A stretch of DNA of 64,000 nt, taken from Rhexocercosporidium sp. MPI-PUGE-AT-0058 (taxonomy: Eukaryota > Ascomycota > Leotiomycetes > Helotiales). The notes below the pieces were generated by a model. That model searched no databases. It was not told where the DNA came from and saw only the letters and a program-made list of their open reading frames with translations. Below, piece by piece: positions 1 to 10,610 of this stretch. Position numbers and translations under genes: made by a program. The stretch covers positions 186,001 through 250,000 of the forward strand of contig JAGTJL010000012.1 of NCBI GenBank assembly GCA_020746875.1, given 5' to 3'. The first letter of the stretch is position 1. Every line of letters starts with the position of its first letter.

Positions 1-441
1 TTCAAGTACCTATTTTACAGAGTTGCGGCTGATAGTGATGCCATTGTTTACATGCCAAATTATCTCTATTTCGATCTTGAATGGAAGACTTTTAACATAA
101 AATCTCTGGAGGTCTTCTCAGGTTTGACAGTGTGCCATGCACAGGGCCACACACCTGGATTCTGTTTGATGCAAGTCAACTTACGAGAAAGAGACTTGGA
201 TCTTCTTCACTTCAGATCAGTATCAAGTAAAAGAGAATTACGAGAAGGATCATCTGCAAGGTATGCTCACAGATCTTTACTGCTAGGGATGGGAACTGCT
301 GATTCAATCAAGGCTAGTAGGCTAGAGATCAGGATGATTGGATACATTCAAACCATGTTGGAGAGGACGGATGCGAAATTTGTGTTTGGTCATGACAAGG
401 AGACTTTCTCCTACAAACATGCACCTGAATTCTCCATGTAG
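1..441 (+). pseudogene. Metallo-beta-lactamase (AHL-lactonase-like) C-terminal fragment, decayed
   Basis: The fragment is open from the window edge, so the true start lies outside. Frame 1 carries FDLEWKTFNIKSLEVF, then HAQGHTPG (the HxxGHTPG turn of lactonase-type metallo-beta-lactamases), and near the end FVFGHDKETF followed by HAPEF, matching the last metal-binding histidine region of fungal relatives of AHL lactonases. Between these the frame-1 protein is meaningless (about 181-285), while another frame of the same stretch reads TSDQYQVKENY, the block expected there. Two indels of about 1 nt, near 180 and near 285, therefore shift and then restore the frame, and the shifted frame also meets a TAG at about 286-288. 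The family hydrolyses lactones or related esters using two metal ions. Residues outside the window could not be checked. I read it as a pseudogene; a mis-spliced intact gene is less likely because no GT-AG pair obviously repairs it. Confidence 0.6.
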
Positions 442-562
442 TTCACTATTCCTTTGAGAGTAGGCAAGGCTGGAAAGCAGCCATGGGATTATTCTCCCCC
501 TCCCCCGGGCAGCAATGCCTAAACCCTCGAATTAAACCCCGAATATTAACAAGAAGATATCA

Positions 563-1204
563 TCACCAGGTGCCCTCAATCCCCTCTGCTTTAATCGCAC
601 CCTTCGCCCCGTCTCTTTTCACGAGATGCTCCACCAACGCCGTATATCGTGGATACTTCTCCTTCATATCAAGTTTGACCTCAACACCCCATCTATAAAA
701 CGCAAACAAATACGCATCAACCGCCGTGAATCCTCCTCCAACAGCATTCACACCAGTCAATCTCCCCTCAATATCCTCGAATATCCCCTTCACCCTCTGC
801 AAAGCCTTCGCCTTAATCCCCTCATGAGCAGTCTCATCGTCCGACCACCGATAAGGACGAAAAACGTGCCCGAATCCTCCAGTATGGAGATTAATCGCCA
901 GCCAACTCAGCCACTCATACACCCTGATAGTCTCCATCGGCGATTTTCCCATGAGGTGTTTTTCTGGGACGAGGTTGGAGATTGCGGTGCAGACGGCAAT
1001 GTTCTCTGTGATATTCTCGTCATCGATGGAGAGGGCTGGGACTTGCATTTTAGGGTTGATGCGTTTGTAGTCCGCTGGCCAACCGGAATCTCTGTCGAAT
1101 CGATGGACTTCGATGGCTGAGAAGGGGAGGCCGCTTTCGTGGAGGAGGATGTGGGGGAGGATGGAGCATGCTCCTGGAGCGTAGTAGAATTGGATTTTCG
1201 ACAT
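563..1204 (-). CDS. Glutathione S-transferase, bacterial beta-class-like
   Basis: A single-exon 213-aa protein, the usual GST length. The N-terminal thioredoxin-like domain (about residues 1-80) opens with QFYYAPGACSILPHILLHE; the CS pair at residues 13-14 sits where beta-class enzymes carry their catalytic Cys. The cis-proline segment is NPKMQVPAL and the glutathione-binding segment is ENIAVCTAI. The all-helical C-terminal domain follows (about 90-210, with AVDAYLFAFYRWG near residues 162-174). The family conjugates or reduces electrophiles with glutathione in the cytosol. The ATG at 1204 is the only sensible start because the conserved first strand begins four residues later. The gene is intact, ends 122 bp from the lactonase-like fragment, and has no intron. 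A similarity to bacterial GSTs more than to typical fungal classes is my impression and would need a tree. The substrate is unknown. Confidence 0.85.
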   Translation of the reverse strand: MSKIQFYYAPGACSILPHILLHESGLPFSAIEVHRFDRDSGWPADYKRINPKMQVPALSIDDENITENIAVCTAISNLVPEKHLMGKSPMETIRVYEWLSWLAINLHTGGFGHVFRPYRWSDDETAHEGIKAKALQRVKGIFEDIEGRLTGVNAVGGGFTAVDAYLFAFYRWGVEVKLDMKEKYPRYTALVEHLVKRDGAKGAIKAEGIEGTW

Positions 1205-2018
1205 TTTCTTGGTGGCGTATACTTTCGAGAACTTATGTTCTGATGACTGCTAGGGATCTTGAGGTGATAGATTCAGAAGAGTTCCTGAGCAGCGACTGTT
1301 GGGGTGCTGGCGAGCCTTGATGCGGTGAATTGCTATACTCGGGAGACTTTTTCCACCGAAACCTACCAAAGAACTTTTATAAAGTCAATAGTTCGTGAAA
1401 TATCTCTCTATTATTTGCAGATATGATTCAGTAAATACAGAACGGCCACATAACACTAAGAGTGGAATGGTTCTCTTTTTGAGAGTAAAGTGGGAGCCGA
1501 GGCAAAACGCATCGCCTGAGTGGGGTTCGGTTCACGTAACACTCGCTTGGCAAGCTTACAAAGATGCCTGAATCGAGGTATTTAAATGCTCGAAATCGAT
1601 GAGGACATCCAATACAGTTAATAACGAAATCGGCTTCCCCTCCTACTCAATGTGAGCCGCCTCGCTCTGTATGCCTACAAGTACCAAGAACGCCAAAAAA
1701 ATTTGCGATTTTCCAAAGTGCACAGAAAGTGCTAAAATCTTTCAGTCTGACTATAATTAAGTCTTACATCACGATTATTGACTCTTTTTATTCATTTTGT
1801 TACGTTGTTGTGGTTAAATAGACTACTAGGTAATTGAGGGTTATAAGGTGATTATCAGGGGGTCCGGGGAATGTAGAACATATATCACTTAACAATTCCG
1901 ACATGACAGTTTGCAAAAGCCAAAGCAGTAATTAGTATCTATCTGTTTTTTTATTGGCTATTGCTACCTAGGGCCCATATCAAGCAGAGGCCAAGTGCAA
2001 TAGTGTGAATTACTACTC
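1205..2018. other. Intergenic: GST upstream region and 3' side of the HET-ankyrin gene
   Basis: About 0.8 kb without a convincing gene. The part beyond about 1680 is AT-rich. No RNA gene or transposon end was recognised. Confidence 0.5.
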
Positions 2019-2090
2019 TTAGCCGCTGTAAATTGATAGCAGCTTGACAACGGCCTTGTGTCCGTTTCTAGCTATCCGCCACAGCGACGT
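2019..2090 (-). pseudogene. Fifth ankyrin repeat beyond an in-frame stop of the HET gene
   Basis: Directly after the TAA at 2093-2091, and in the same frame, the sequence reads TSLWRIARNGHKAVVKLL before a second TAA at 2021-2019. This is a clear ankyrin repeat core (compare TPLSWAARNGHEAVVKLL in repeat 4). The stop occupies the position that is Tyr or Asp in the other repeats (GYT/GDT), so one base change is enough to explain it. Confidence 0.7.
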
Positions 2091-4117
2091 TTAGCTAACT
2101 TCATTATTTTTCGCCGCTATCTCGGCCCTTTTTTTAAGCAGCAGCTTGACGACTGCCTCGTGCCCGTTCCTAGCTGCCCAAGACAGCGGCGTATCACCAG
2201 ATTGCCTATCCTTCACCTCTATCTCGGCCCCCTTTTCAAGCAGCAGCTTGACGACGGACTCGTGCCCGTTCCCAGCTGCCAACGACAGCGGGGTATAGCC
2301 ACATTGCCCATCCTTCACTTCTATCTCGGCCCCCTTTTCAAGCAGCAGCTTGACGACGGCCTCGTGCCCGTTCCTAGCCGCCCGCAACAGCGGCGTATAG
2401 CCAAGTTTCCCATCCTTCCTCTCTATCTCAGCCCCATTTTCGAGTAGCAGCCTAACAATATCGTCGTGCCCTTCCCCAGCAGTGAATGACAGCAGTGTCC
2501 GACCATACTGATAATTCAGCTTAGGTAGAAGCTCTTTTCCAAATGCAATCGCATATGCACTTCTTGCTTGTAATAGCCTCTCTACTGCGTTTTCATGTTC
2601 ACCCAAGTCATCCAAGATCATTATATCGTTCCACAATCTAGTTACTTCATGTAAATAATCACCGACTTCTGCTTTTGAACAACCAAGCGCTTGACTGTGT
2701 ATCTTTGTCAAGATTTTATATTGTTCTTGACTTTGCGACTTTCCTTTGGGATCTTCCCAGTCCCAAACAAGTAGGAAGTCCCGCAAAAATTGTGTTATCA
2801 AATGGGAAGTTGCCGGCAATCGAAAACTGCTGCCACCGTTAAGAGGAGTTGCCGCAATTATAATAATGGCAAAGTGATCTTTGTATAGCCTGATAATCGT
2901 AGGCTTTGAAGCTCCGTGTAGAAGGCAGATAATGTCATGCTCCTGGATTGGCTTCGCTGACGCCTGAAGGGTCCATTCTGTCTCGCTGCCTAAGCCCCAA
3001 GCTTCATTTCTGCACCTAATAGTCACTCGTTGTCTATCATCTCTTCTCGCGGAAGAGACTTGGCCAATGATACTACCTTTACTCTTGATCACCGCCCTCT
3101 GGCTAGAAGTGTTTACGGATATATCTTTACCGAGAACGAACTTGACAAGTTGTTGGAATAGTTCTTCCCAGGACATCTTGTAATCGGGCTGTAAACCAGC
3201 CTTTCCGGGATCGTCAGAGCTCATACCAAGTAAAGCATACACCTTATCGCGGGTATCAGTGGCTTGGCGGGTATGGAACATATCTATCAGCTCGGCTAAA
3301 GACCGTATCTCTAGGGAAAATCTCTCCGGCAAATTTGCCGTATATTTAGATCGGAGACCAGCGCGCTCTATTAGATAGGTAACTGAAGGGAGAGTTTGCC
3401 ATTCCGGAGAAGCTGTATAGGAGAGCTTTAAGGATTTTACTCCCAAGCAGAACGCGTGTCCGTCAATAATCGCAGAACCACACATTATTACGATATGTCG
3501 AGCTGCGGCAACCTCCTGAAGCACCTGGAGTAATTATGTTAACCTCGCCTAGTAACGGTAGCTAAGAATTTGTTCCTTACCCAGATACGCTGGAACCATG
3601 GGTTTTGGAGCAGGTTGAGCATTGCTTGCTGATTTATCTCTTTCTTCGGGCGCTCCGTAAGCTCTCCATTAGCAGCAAGCTGTATATCCTCAAGTGCTCC
3701 CTGTATCTCTACTGCTTGCTCTCCGAGCCAAACAATAACACGATGTGCGTTGCTATAGATCTTCGCCATAAGCTGGACTTGCTGTTTCCGCTCTTCCTTG
3801 TTGCTTTGATCAATACAAATAGCATCCACCCATATGATTCGTTCAAAGGAGTGATCTCGAAGACGTGATAGCGCAGCGTGTAGGTTTACCGTGACCTGAA
3901 ACTGATTCTTATCTACACAGATAGACAGAGTATTGTCTGGGTCGCCCCATACATAGGATAAAGCCTCGTACAAATGAGTTCGTAGACTTGATCTCTGTAG
4001 AGAATATTTGCGAAGCTCGCAATGTAAAGGCGCAGCCTCATCTTCATTTGGCAGTAGTCGAAGCAGGCGAATATAGTCGCCATCTTGTGGAAGCAAAGAA
4101 TATGGGTAGGAAGACAT
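2091..4117 (-). CDS. HET-domain protein with C-terminal ankyrin repeats
   Basis: Two exons, 4117-3581 and 3524-2091, joined across a 56-nt intron (GTAAGG...CAG, 3580-3525) in phase 0, giving 656 aa. Exon 1 holds the HET core: YEALSYVWG (50-58), WVDAICIDQ (96-104) and, across the splice, FQRIW|VLQEV (about 175-184). A central region with RDKVYALLGM follows, typical of HET proteins. The C-terminus (about 521-656) has four ankyrin repeats of the form GYTPLxxAARNGHEAVVKLLLEKGAEIEVKD. HET domains trigger cell death in vegetative incompatibility when a partner differs; ankyrin repeats are the likely recognition surface. The last codon before the stop falls inside a fifth repeat, so the protein may be shortened. 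The upstream flank ends 483 bp away at a Fot1-like transposon. Family assignment is secure; the recognised ligand is unknown. Confidence 0.88.
2100..2420 (-). repeat. 102-bp tandem repeats encoding ankyrin repeats
   Basis: The string gcagcttgacgac recurs at about 2141, 2243 and 2345, spaced exactly 102 bp (34 codons). Flanking blocks such as tctatctcggccc and cgtgcccgttcc recur with the same spacing. Similarity is at the DNA level, not only in the protein, as expected of repeats kept alike by recent duplication or recombination. Confidence 0.8.
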
Positions 4118-4599
4118 AGCACAGGATATCGCACATCAAATATTGATTTTAGATTGTTCCGATAGATAACCTAGAAGGAGGCGAGAGAGACCAGCCCAAT
4201 ATCCTCAAAGGTAGAGGTCCTCATTCGCAAGTGTGGGGTCGGTAGCACGTGATTTCCCGCACCTGGGACCAGGCCTTGATCCATCGTTTGCCAGCTGTGC
4301 GACAGCCACTGTATCCTCGGTGGCCAAGCCAGATTTATAGCGCGTAAGAGATCTGCCGCACAAAGAGGCCTGTTGGAGAAGTTGATCAGGTTGCGCGTTT
4401 ATGGCATTCAGCCCCAGTCGCTACGCTTACAGTACGAAAGGGGGTTTGCAGAATTGAGGGAACAGCTGGGGGTTATTTTGCCACTCACTTTACCCGAAAA
4501 GAGGAAATAAGCGACAGAATCACCTATGAATTGTTGCAAACTGCTCACCGCCTAGACCCTTGCTTACAAGTACTTACGTACAAAGTTTGTTTTTCGGGG
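4118..4599. other. Upstream region of the HET-ankyrin gene
   Basis: 483 bp between the HET-ankyrin start codon and the Fot1-like element. Composition is normal and no further gene is seen. It must hold the HET-ankyrin promoter. Confidence 0.5.
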
Positions 4600-4601
4600 T
4601 A

Positions 4602-4666
4602 ACGTACTTGATAAGTAAGCGGATCATGCATGTTAACGGATCATACTCCACCAAAACTACTACTTT
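4602..4666 (+). repeat. Left TIR of the Fot1-like element
   Basis: Begins acgtacttgataagtaagcg and pairs with the reverse complement of 6396-6460 with four transition mismatches. It is preceded by TA at 4600-4601. Confidence 0.88.
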
Positions 4667-6395
4667 AAGAATTAATAACTTAATAACGAATTAAAATTAT
4701 TATTATTAAACTAAATTAAGTTAAATTAAATCTAAGTGAATACGTACAGGCCGTGTGTTCGAGCGATTTACATATATTACACGTCCGCGGCGCGCGGATT
4801 CGTCCCTTTTTAACCTCACCCGTAGACTGACCCGTAAGCTCTGTATTTGCAATTACAAATCGATTTAAGCCCTCCTATATTATCAAAATACCCTCCGTAA
4901 TAATATATAACCTCCGTACAGCTCTCTTCTTCTTTTGGCGTTTATTCGCGGCCTATAGCTTTTTATTTTCGTCTATAAGAAGAACCGCAGAATGTATAGC
5001 TATTTAATAACTTTTAATTAATTATTGAATCGCACGGTCTATAGGGCTAAAAGAACCAGTTATACGACGTTGTATAAAGTCTCCAATTGCCTTAACTTAT
5101 AATTCCAACTCTTATATATTATGTGGCGTCTCTAGGACTTAAGTCGCTTGTTCGGTCGCGGGAGGAGGAGGAGGGGTAGGCGTCCGTAATTAAGTATTAA
5201 GCTTCAAGAGGATACGTTCAGGGTCGTACGGGACTAATCCAGTAACTGCGAATCCATTACAGATCGTATTTAAAGTCAAAGCTTCTGTACGAGCTATAAG
5301 ATAAGCTAAAAGAAAATCAGACTTATTAATATAACTAACTCTAACTTATATTAAATCTTTAATTTAACGTCTGTACGACCGCTTTAAACCCGCAAAACAA
5401 CTGATATCAAGAGGTTAAAGTAAATGCGACGAATATAATAATATATAAAGAGTAATAATACAGTAGTTTTTACAAAACAAGTCGAATTCAGGCGTTACGT
5501 AGCTTCTGTGTCCGTCAAGAATCAAAAGCCGATATACACCTTTCGTATAATCTTTTATATGCAAATGAAACACGTCCGTAAGCCAAGTTAGGCCTAATTA
5601 ATCAGTCGTCCAGCTATTATTACTAACTGCAATTGTCTAGTTAGACGGTAAAGAGTCGAGATACTAAAAAGAGATATGAGTTTTGCCTTTAAGTATAATC
5701 ATCGAGGGAAGTGACTAACCGCTCGAATTAATACACTCAATAGCCGTAACCCATTCGCGGTTCCCAGATTGAATCGTAACAGGCCGCAAAGCTCGTTCAA
5801 AAGCCGTAATAACCTTTACAATTGAAATTACGCCTATTTAAAAGCCCGTCTTATTAAAGTTATAAATATTTTCGTTTTAAATCTTATATTTTACAACCGT
5901 ATTTTATATTAATCGAAACCAATCTCGAATAACCGTAGGATCTTCGCAAAAAGCACGTTTATAGTCGTATTTTCGGTTATATCGGGTCCATAAAGAGTCG
6001 TGACGTTAGACGAAGTTATATGGCCACCGAACTCCAATTATATACGTAGAAGACGCGTCCATACCGGTCCGTTTTTAAAGAAGTAACGTAGCTATATCTC
6101 GAATTAAAGCTATATAAACTAGTAAACTTCGTTCGTCTATAAATAAAATCCAATTAACGAGCGTTAATTCTTCCGTAGCTATAAGCTTGTGGTTTACGAA
6201 TCGAATTTCTTATTATAGAACGCGTCTATGAAGTCGCATATATAAAGTTGAATAAGTAACGTCATAAGTGTTTACGGCTTCGCGAATACTCGTAAAATAG
6301 CCAGATTTATACGAATTAATCGCAAGAGCTATTCGGCCTTCCTTAAAAGCCAATTAAGTGTTAGTTAGTTAAGACATAACTAGTTAAATGGTGGA

Positions 6396-6460
6396 AAAGT
6401 AGTAGTTTTGGTGGGGTGTGATCCGTTAACATACATGATCCGCTTACTTATTAAGTACGT
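6396..6460 (-). repeat. Right TIR of the Fot1-like element
   Basis: Its reverse complement begins acgtacttaataagtaagcg. It is followed by TA at 6461-6462. Similarity to the left TIR stops inside the element after ctactacttt. Confidence 0.88.
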
Positions 6461-6560
6461 TATTGGTTGTCGCTCGGTAGAGATCCTGTATTGCGTCTAG
6501 CCGTTTCTGGTAAAGCACATCTTGTGATCCCTGTTAAGCGAGCAGCATTGAAGCCTCCCT

Positions 6561-8110
6561 CGCAGTGGACAAAAAAAGCGGGAGTAATTAGCCGATCCTC
6601 GTAGCGACGCCCGCATCAAAATAATGACTAGACTATCAAAATACTAAGTGAAACACGCTCTTTTTAATAAACTCAACATCACCACAATAGTAAAGACTAG
6701 TCCTCGTCGTAATTAATAGATAGGCCCTATTCGTCCTGCAACTCCTCCTACTCAAATCGACCCCTTAAAACCTACGATTCAGCCTACGAAGCGTCGCAAA
6801 CTCAAAGAGGATGGCACCTACTCGTACAAACACTACGATACTCCGACAAAGGCTGGCGTCTAGCGCATTATTTAAGAAGATAAAAAACCTTAAGAGACAC
6901 GTGTAACGAGGAAGGAGATATTCGACGAAAACGAGGTCTTAGAGACACGTGAATATAATATAATTAAAGGGCTATACGAAAAGCCTGACAACCCCGATTC
7001 CCTTAATATCCTTAATACTCCTGTCTAACGCTGGCATAATGACCTTACGCATAACGAAACCCGCGGTGCTAAAGCCCTCTTTATTGAGAGTGATATACAT
7101 AAGTTAGAAAAGTTAATCTAGGACGGTGGCTTTAAAGGACGGACGATGACTTAGGACATGTTAGCGGAAGAGTCTAGAGTGAAACGAAAGAACGGAGACC
7201 TTGTCTCGGGGAAGACTATTTAACGAGCTCTTGGGCAGTATAGATGGCGTCACTACGTAGCTTACCGGAAGTCGTACCTTAATAAGAACGTTCATAAGAA
7301 GAGGAAGAAGTGGGCTAAGGACATGTTAAAGAAATACCTAAAGGCCGAAGACTAGTATAAGGTCCGATTCTCTAATGAGGTACACTTCTCTTTCGGTCCA
7401 CAAGGCAGACTTCGTGTTCTAAGGAAGCCAGGAGAACGAGACTGTCCTAATTGTATTTAAGAAGTTAAAAAAAGACTAAGAAAGTTAAGAAGAGTAAAAA
7501 CAATCCTAATAAGAGGAAAGAGTTAAACTTAAGCTATAAACTCCACGCTTAGGCAGCTATCGGTCACAACTTTAAGAGTGATATTATCTTTTACGACGCC
7601 GGCAATTCTAATGGAAAGATAAATCACAAGATATATCGAGACTAAATCTTAGAGCCACACATAAGCTTATAGATTCGCGTTAGTGATGATTTTATTTTAG
7701 AGGAGGACGGGGACTTAGGTCACGGGTATAGCTCACATAACTTCGTCATAATGTAAAAGATAAAAAATAAGTATAAGACTTATAAGAACTGTGCTAGAGC
7801 TCTTAATTTTACTCCTATCGAGAACTATTGACAGGTTCCAAAGTAATATATCCGAAAATACCCTCACTTTAATCTCCTAACATTAAAGGAGCTCGCGCTT
7901 GAGGGATGGGCTAAATTAACGTAGGAAACGATTAATAAGTGAGTTAATAAGATGCCATAGAGATTATAAGATTATATTAATTCAGACGATAGAATGACAG
8001 GTTATTAATAATATATATTTGTTATTATTCTATAAGAGTTATAATTATTAATATTTGGGTGAGATTTTGATAAGGTCGCCTAATTACTCCCGCTTTTTTT
8101 GTCCACTGCG
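6561..8110 (+). mobile_element. Tc1/IS630-like DNA transposon, RIP-inactivated
   Basis: A 1.55-kb element bounded by 31-bp perfect inverted repeats (6561-6591, 8080-8110) that begin CGCAGTGGAC. Plus-strand reading gives a Tc1-type transposase broken by stops and at least one frameshift: YKVRFSNEVHFSFG, then RVLRKPGERDCP, then DDFILEEDGDLGHG and FTPIENY. These match the FSDE, vWRKPGE, EDGdsGHG and PIEN blocks of fungal DDE_3 transposases. Stops sit where Trp (KAED*YKV) or Gln would be expected, as after RIP. The flanks are a 9-bp direct repeat with one mismatch, agcctccct (6552-6560) and agcctccat (8111-8119), in place of the TA expected for this superfamily. No frame is open for 60 codons. 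It cannot make active transposase. Confidence 0.8.
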
Positions 8111-8119
8111 AGCCTCCAT

Positions 8120-10133
8120 AGTGAGCTTGAGAGGAAGCCGATTTCGTTACGGACTGTAGAAGTCGTACGCATATTCACTTCGTAAAAGAAAGTGAATGCC
8201 AAGGCGTGAAGACCAAAGGGCGTAAGAGTCAAGACATTCCCGGCTAAAAATAGGACAAAGTTCGACTCCCTTCACAGTTTTCGCGCCTTTTGGTCTTGCA
8301 ATAAGTGAGGGATCTTGCACTCGACTGGAGTATATTTCAGCCTGATGCACTCCGCGGAGGTGTTCAACGGGAAAGAGTGGAGCTGGCAGCTCGCTTACAA
8401 CAACGGGTTGGCGAGATCTTGCAAACATCAACATCGAGTCAGATGCAACATTGGCATTCACTGTGGTTGGGCTGTAGCCAAACAGCGAGGTGTATTGTTG
8501 GCTCCCTAGTTTCAAGTACGAGTACTTAGCAAGAACTTCTTGATATAGATGTGGATACATGAAACTATTGAATTAGTGTAAGAAGCTGAGGTTACCCAGA
8601 CGGTGTACAAATACTCCTCTCTGAATATTTGTAAGAGGCAGAGATTTACGCACTGAACGAGATGTCTGATTGTGGGCTTTTATCTCATTCAAGACCTCAT
8701 CAAGCAGCCAATATTCTTGCAGTTGTACTTCCGGATGCTTAGAGAGCCGCCTCTCACAGCGTCAAGGTAGCTTGTGAAGGCGCTGTGGCAAGAGCTGGCG
8801 AATTCAGGCTAACGAATGATGAATCGTTGCGAATCTATTACCATTTTCATTTCTTTGCGGCAAATAAGACGGCTGGTGAAGGAACAAAGCAAGTCGGTAA
8901 GCGTGTTTGGATTGCCTGCGTAAGTAGGCTTGACAGAAGTAGGCTTGGCGCCAACCAAAGCAAATGCTTGACAATAAAACCTCACATCACTCCTCTTAAT
9001 ACTTTAAGTCTTCTTACCCGGCAATCGAAAGCAAATGTGGTGTCCTACGACGATGCGACTGCCCATCCTCTTTATCACAAGTTATGTTTGTGAAGTCGAT
9101 CTTGTCGACGGTTATGAGCGTCTTTGGATCTACCACTCATATCTGATAGATGTCAAGGCCGCAAGTGTCAATGGAGGCCATCGAGCCATTATCCCCAGTT
9201 GCCAAGGCGCCGAACTGTAATTTCTGAGAAGTAATGTAGGCTATCACAAATGTTGATTTGACTTATTTTGAGCTTCAAGTCGAAGAAAACAAATCGTTTC
9301 CTACTAATCAAGTAAACGGCTAAGTTCTCGTTCGACTAGGGATTGAAAACAAGGTACATCTTCAAGCGAGTTGCTCCAATTACTTATCTCGTCAATATGA
9401 GATGAAGGAGAGATACTTCGGATCTTTGGGAACTTCACTCGATAATCTAAACAGAAAGTCTCTTAATTTTTAAAGACGATTACTAGCTAAGTAAGAAACG
9501 GGAGGTCTTGGAAGGATCGCCACACTCCTGGGCTTGACACCACTGAACCCCCGGAAAACGAAAAGCGAGCTTTCAAAGATGTGCACAGATATAGCCTGTA
9601 AATTCCACATGATATGTAAATCAAAATCCTTCGTCTCAATAGCCACATGAAGTTTTAACGAAATGAAAGAAGGACAACCAAAAACTCGCCTGGAAGAAGT
9701 TCTCGCCAACTATAGATATAGGAATATGAAATCCAAAACAGTTGTACAATTCGTCTCCGCCTATCCCAGAAGATATCTACCGTTGATAGTCTGGACATCG
9801 GCAACGTCTCCTAGTGAGGCTAACGGTTGGAACGGTAGACTTTGCGACGAAGAAACCTTTGAAATATTAAAAGACGGGGCTTGCTTGTTTGAATTCGAAT
9901 AATGGTTTCGGAATCTTCGAACGTTTTGCCTTGCCGCAAGAGACTTAGTGAAATGCTCCAATCGTGACCAGTGCATATCAAATGCTTGATATTGGGCAAT
10001 GCTTGATTTTGCCATGAAGCGATCAAGATTGTATCCTTAGACGCGTGTATGAGAAAACCCGGAGACATGCTTCCTGCCTTGCCGTAGTATTGGTCGTGAC
10101 CAGCTCAACGGCTTTGCTCTGGATTCGAGTTAA
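8120..10133. other. No recognisable gene; short unassigned ORFs only
   Basis: 2 kb of fairly normal composition between the Tc1-like element and the small Cys-rich gene. The longest open frames are 137 aa on the minus strand (8560-8147), 102 aa on the plus strand (8785-9093) and about 80 aa near 9470-10068. Overlapping frames on both strands are open over the same spans, codon patterns are not persuasive, and none shows a family motif I know. Decayed gene remnants are possible. Confidence 0.4.
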
Positions 10134-10610
10134 CTAAGCACCAAGATTAGATGATCCAAAGTTGCTAAGTCCACTGACTCTTAAGACATACTTAGATAGG
10201 TCTCTCACAATAGTGTCCAGTTGGGCTTCAATTTCGGGTTTGCTATCCTCAATGTCTTCCATCGCGGTTCTGCCATCAAATGTTTGCCTTCTGTTAAGGC
10301 GAGCTTGTTGCAAAGACACAATTTGTTCTTGCAACTGCTCGACCTCACGCCATGCATACTCAGGTGCTGGAGCCCGATTGGGCCCTCGTTCTCTTGTCCA
10401 TCTCTGGATCCGTTCTTCCCTCTTTCGCAGCTGTCTGTATTTGGTCTCGATCTTCTGGCAAAGATTACACTTCTCTGGGCTGTTGACTGTGTTCATAACT
10501 AGTTTCGTCCCACATGTCTCACCAATCCTAGACTCCTTGGAACAATGTTGCCGAAAATGTCCCCATTTATAATCGCCACATGCGAAGATATACTCGTTGT
10601 AGAAGCACAT
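10134..10610 (-). CDS. Small Cys-rich coiled-coil protein of unknown function
   Basis: A single-exon 158-aa protein. The N-terminal third has six cysteines (C2, C11, C23, C33, C48, C51) in the pattern C-x8-C-x11-C-x9-C-x14-CxxC with a HxxxC at 18-23 neighbourhood, which could bind a metal. It starts MCFYNEYIFACG, a form I associate with uncharacterised ascomycete proteins that begin M-C-x-Y-x-x-x-x-x-C-G. Residues about 54-110 are charged and helical (KYRQLRKREERIQRW, then EVEQLQEQIVSLQQARLN), a probable coiled coil. There is no signal peptide or membrane segment. It is intact although it sits between RIP-destroyed transposons, so it may be under selection. The start at 10610 is the only Met before the first Cys. 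The function is unknown; a zinc-binding DNA- or protein-interaction role is only a guess. Confidence 0.6.
   Translation of the reverse strand: MCFYNEYIFACGDYKWGHFRQHCSKESRIGETCGTKLVMNTVNSPEKCNLCQKIETKYRQLRKREERIQRWTRERGPNRAPAPEYAWREVEQLQEQIVSLQQARLNRRQTFDGRTAMEDIEDSKPEIEAQLDTIVRDLSKYVLRVSGLSNFGSSNLGA

Larger units (their letters stand above)
4602..6460 (-). mobile_element. Fot1/pogo-type DNA transposon, RIP-inactivated
   Basis: A 1859-bp element with 65-bp terminal inverted repeats (4602-4666 and 6396-6460) and a TA duplication (4600-4601, 6461-6462), the target used by Tc1/mariner and pogo elements. The two TIRs differ at four sites, all C/T or G/A. Length is close to Fot1 (about 1.9 kb). 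Minus-strand reading recovers transposase pieces interrupted by stops: GWPYNFVRRH and RKYDYKRAFCED (CENP-B-type DNA-binding part, around 6070-5940) and QSGNREWVTAIECIN (DDE catalytic region, around 5790-5710). No frame is open for 60 codons anywhere in it. RIP is inferred from TA-rich sequence, stops at former Trp/Gln codons and transition-only TIR differences. Confidence 0.85.

Noticed and set aside
8147..8560. 137-aa minus-strand ORF next to the Tc1-like element
   Set aside because: No family motif, overlapping plus-strand frames are equally open and there is no sign of splicing; left as unassigned.
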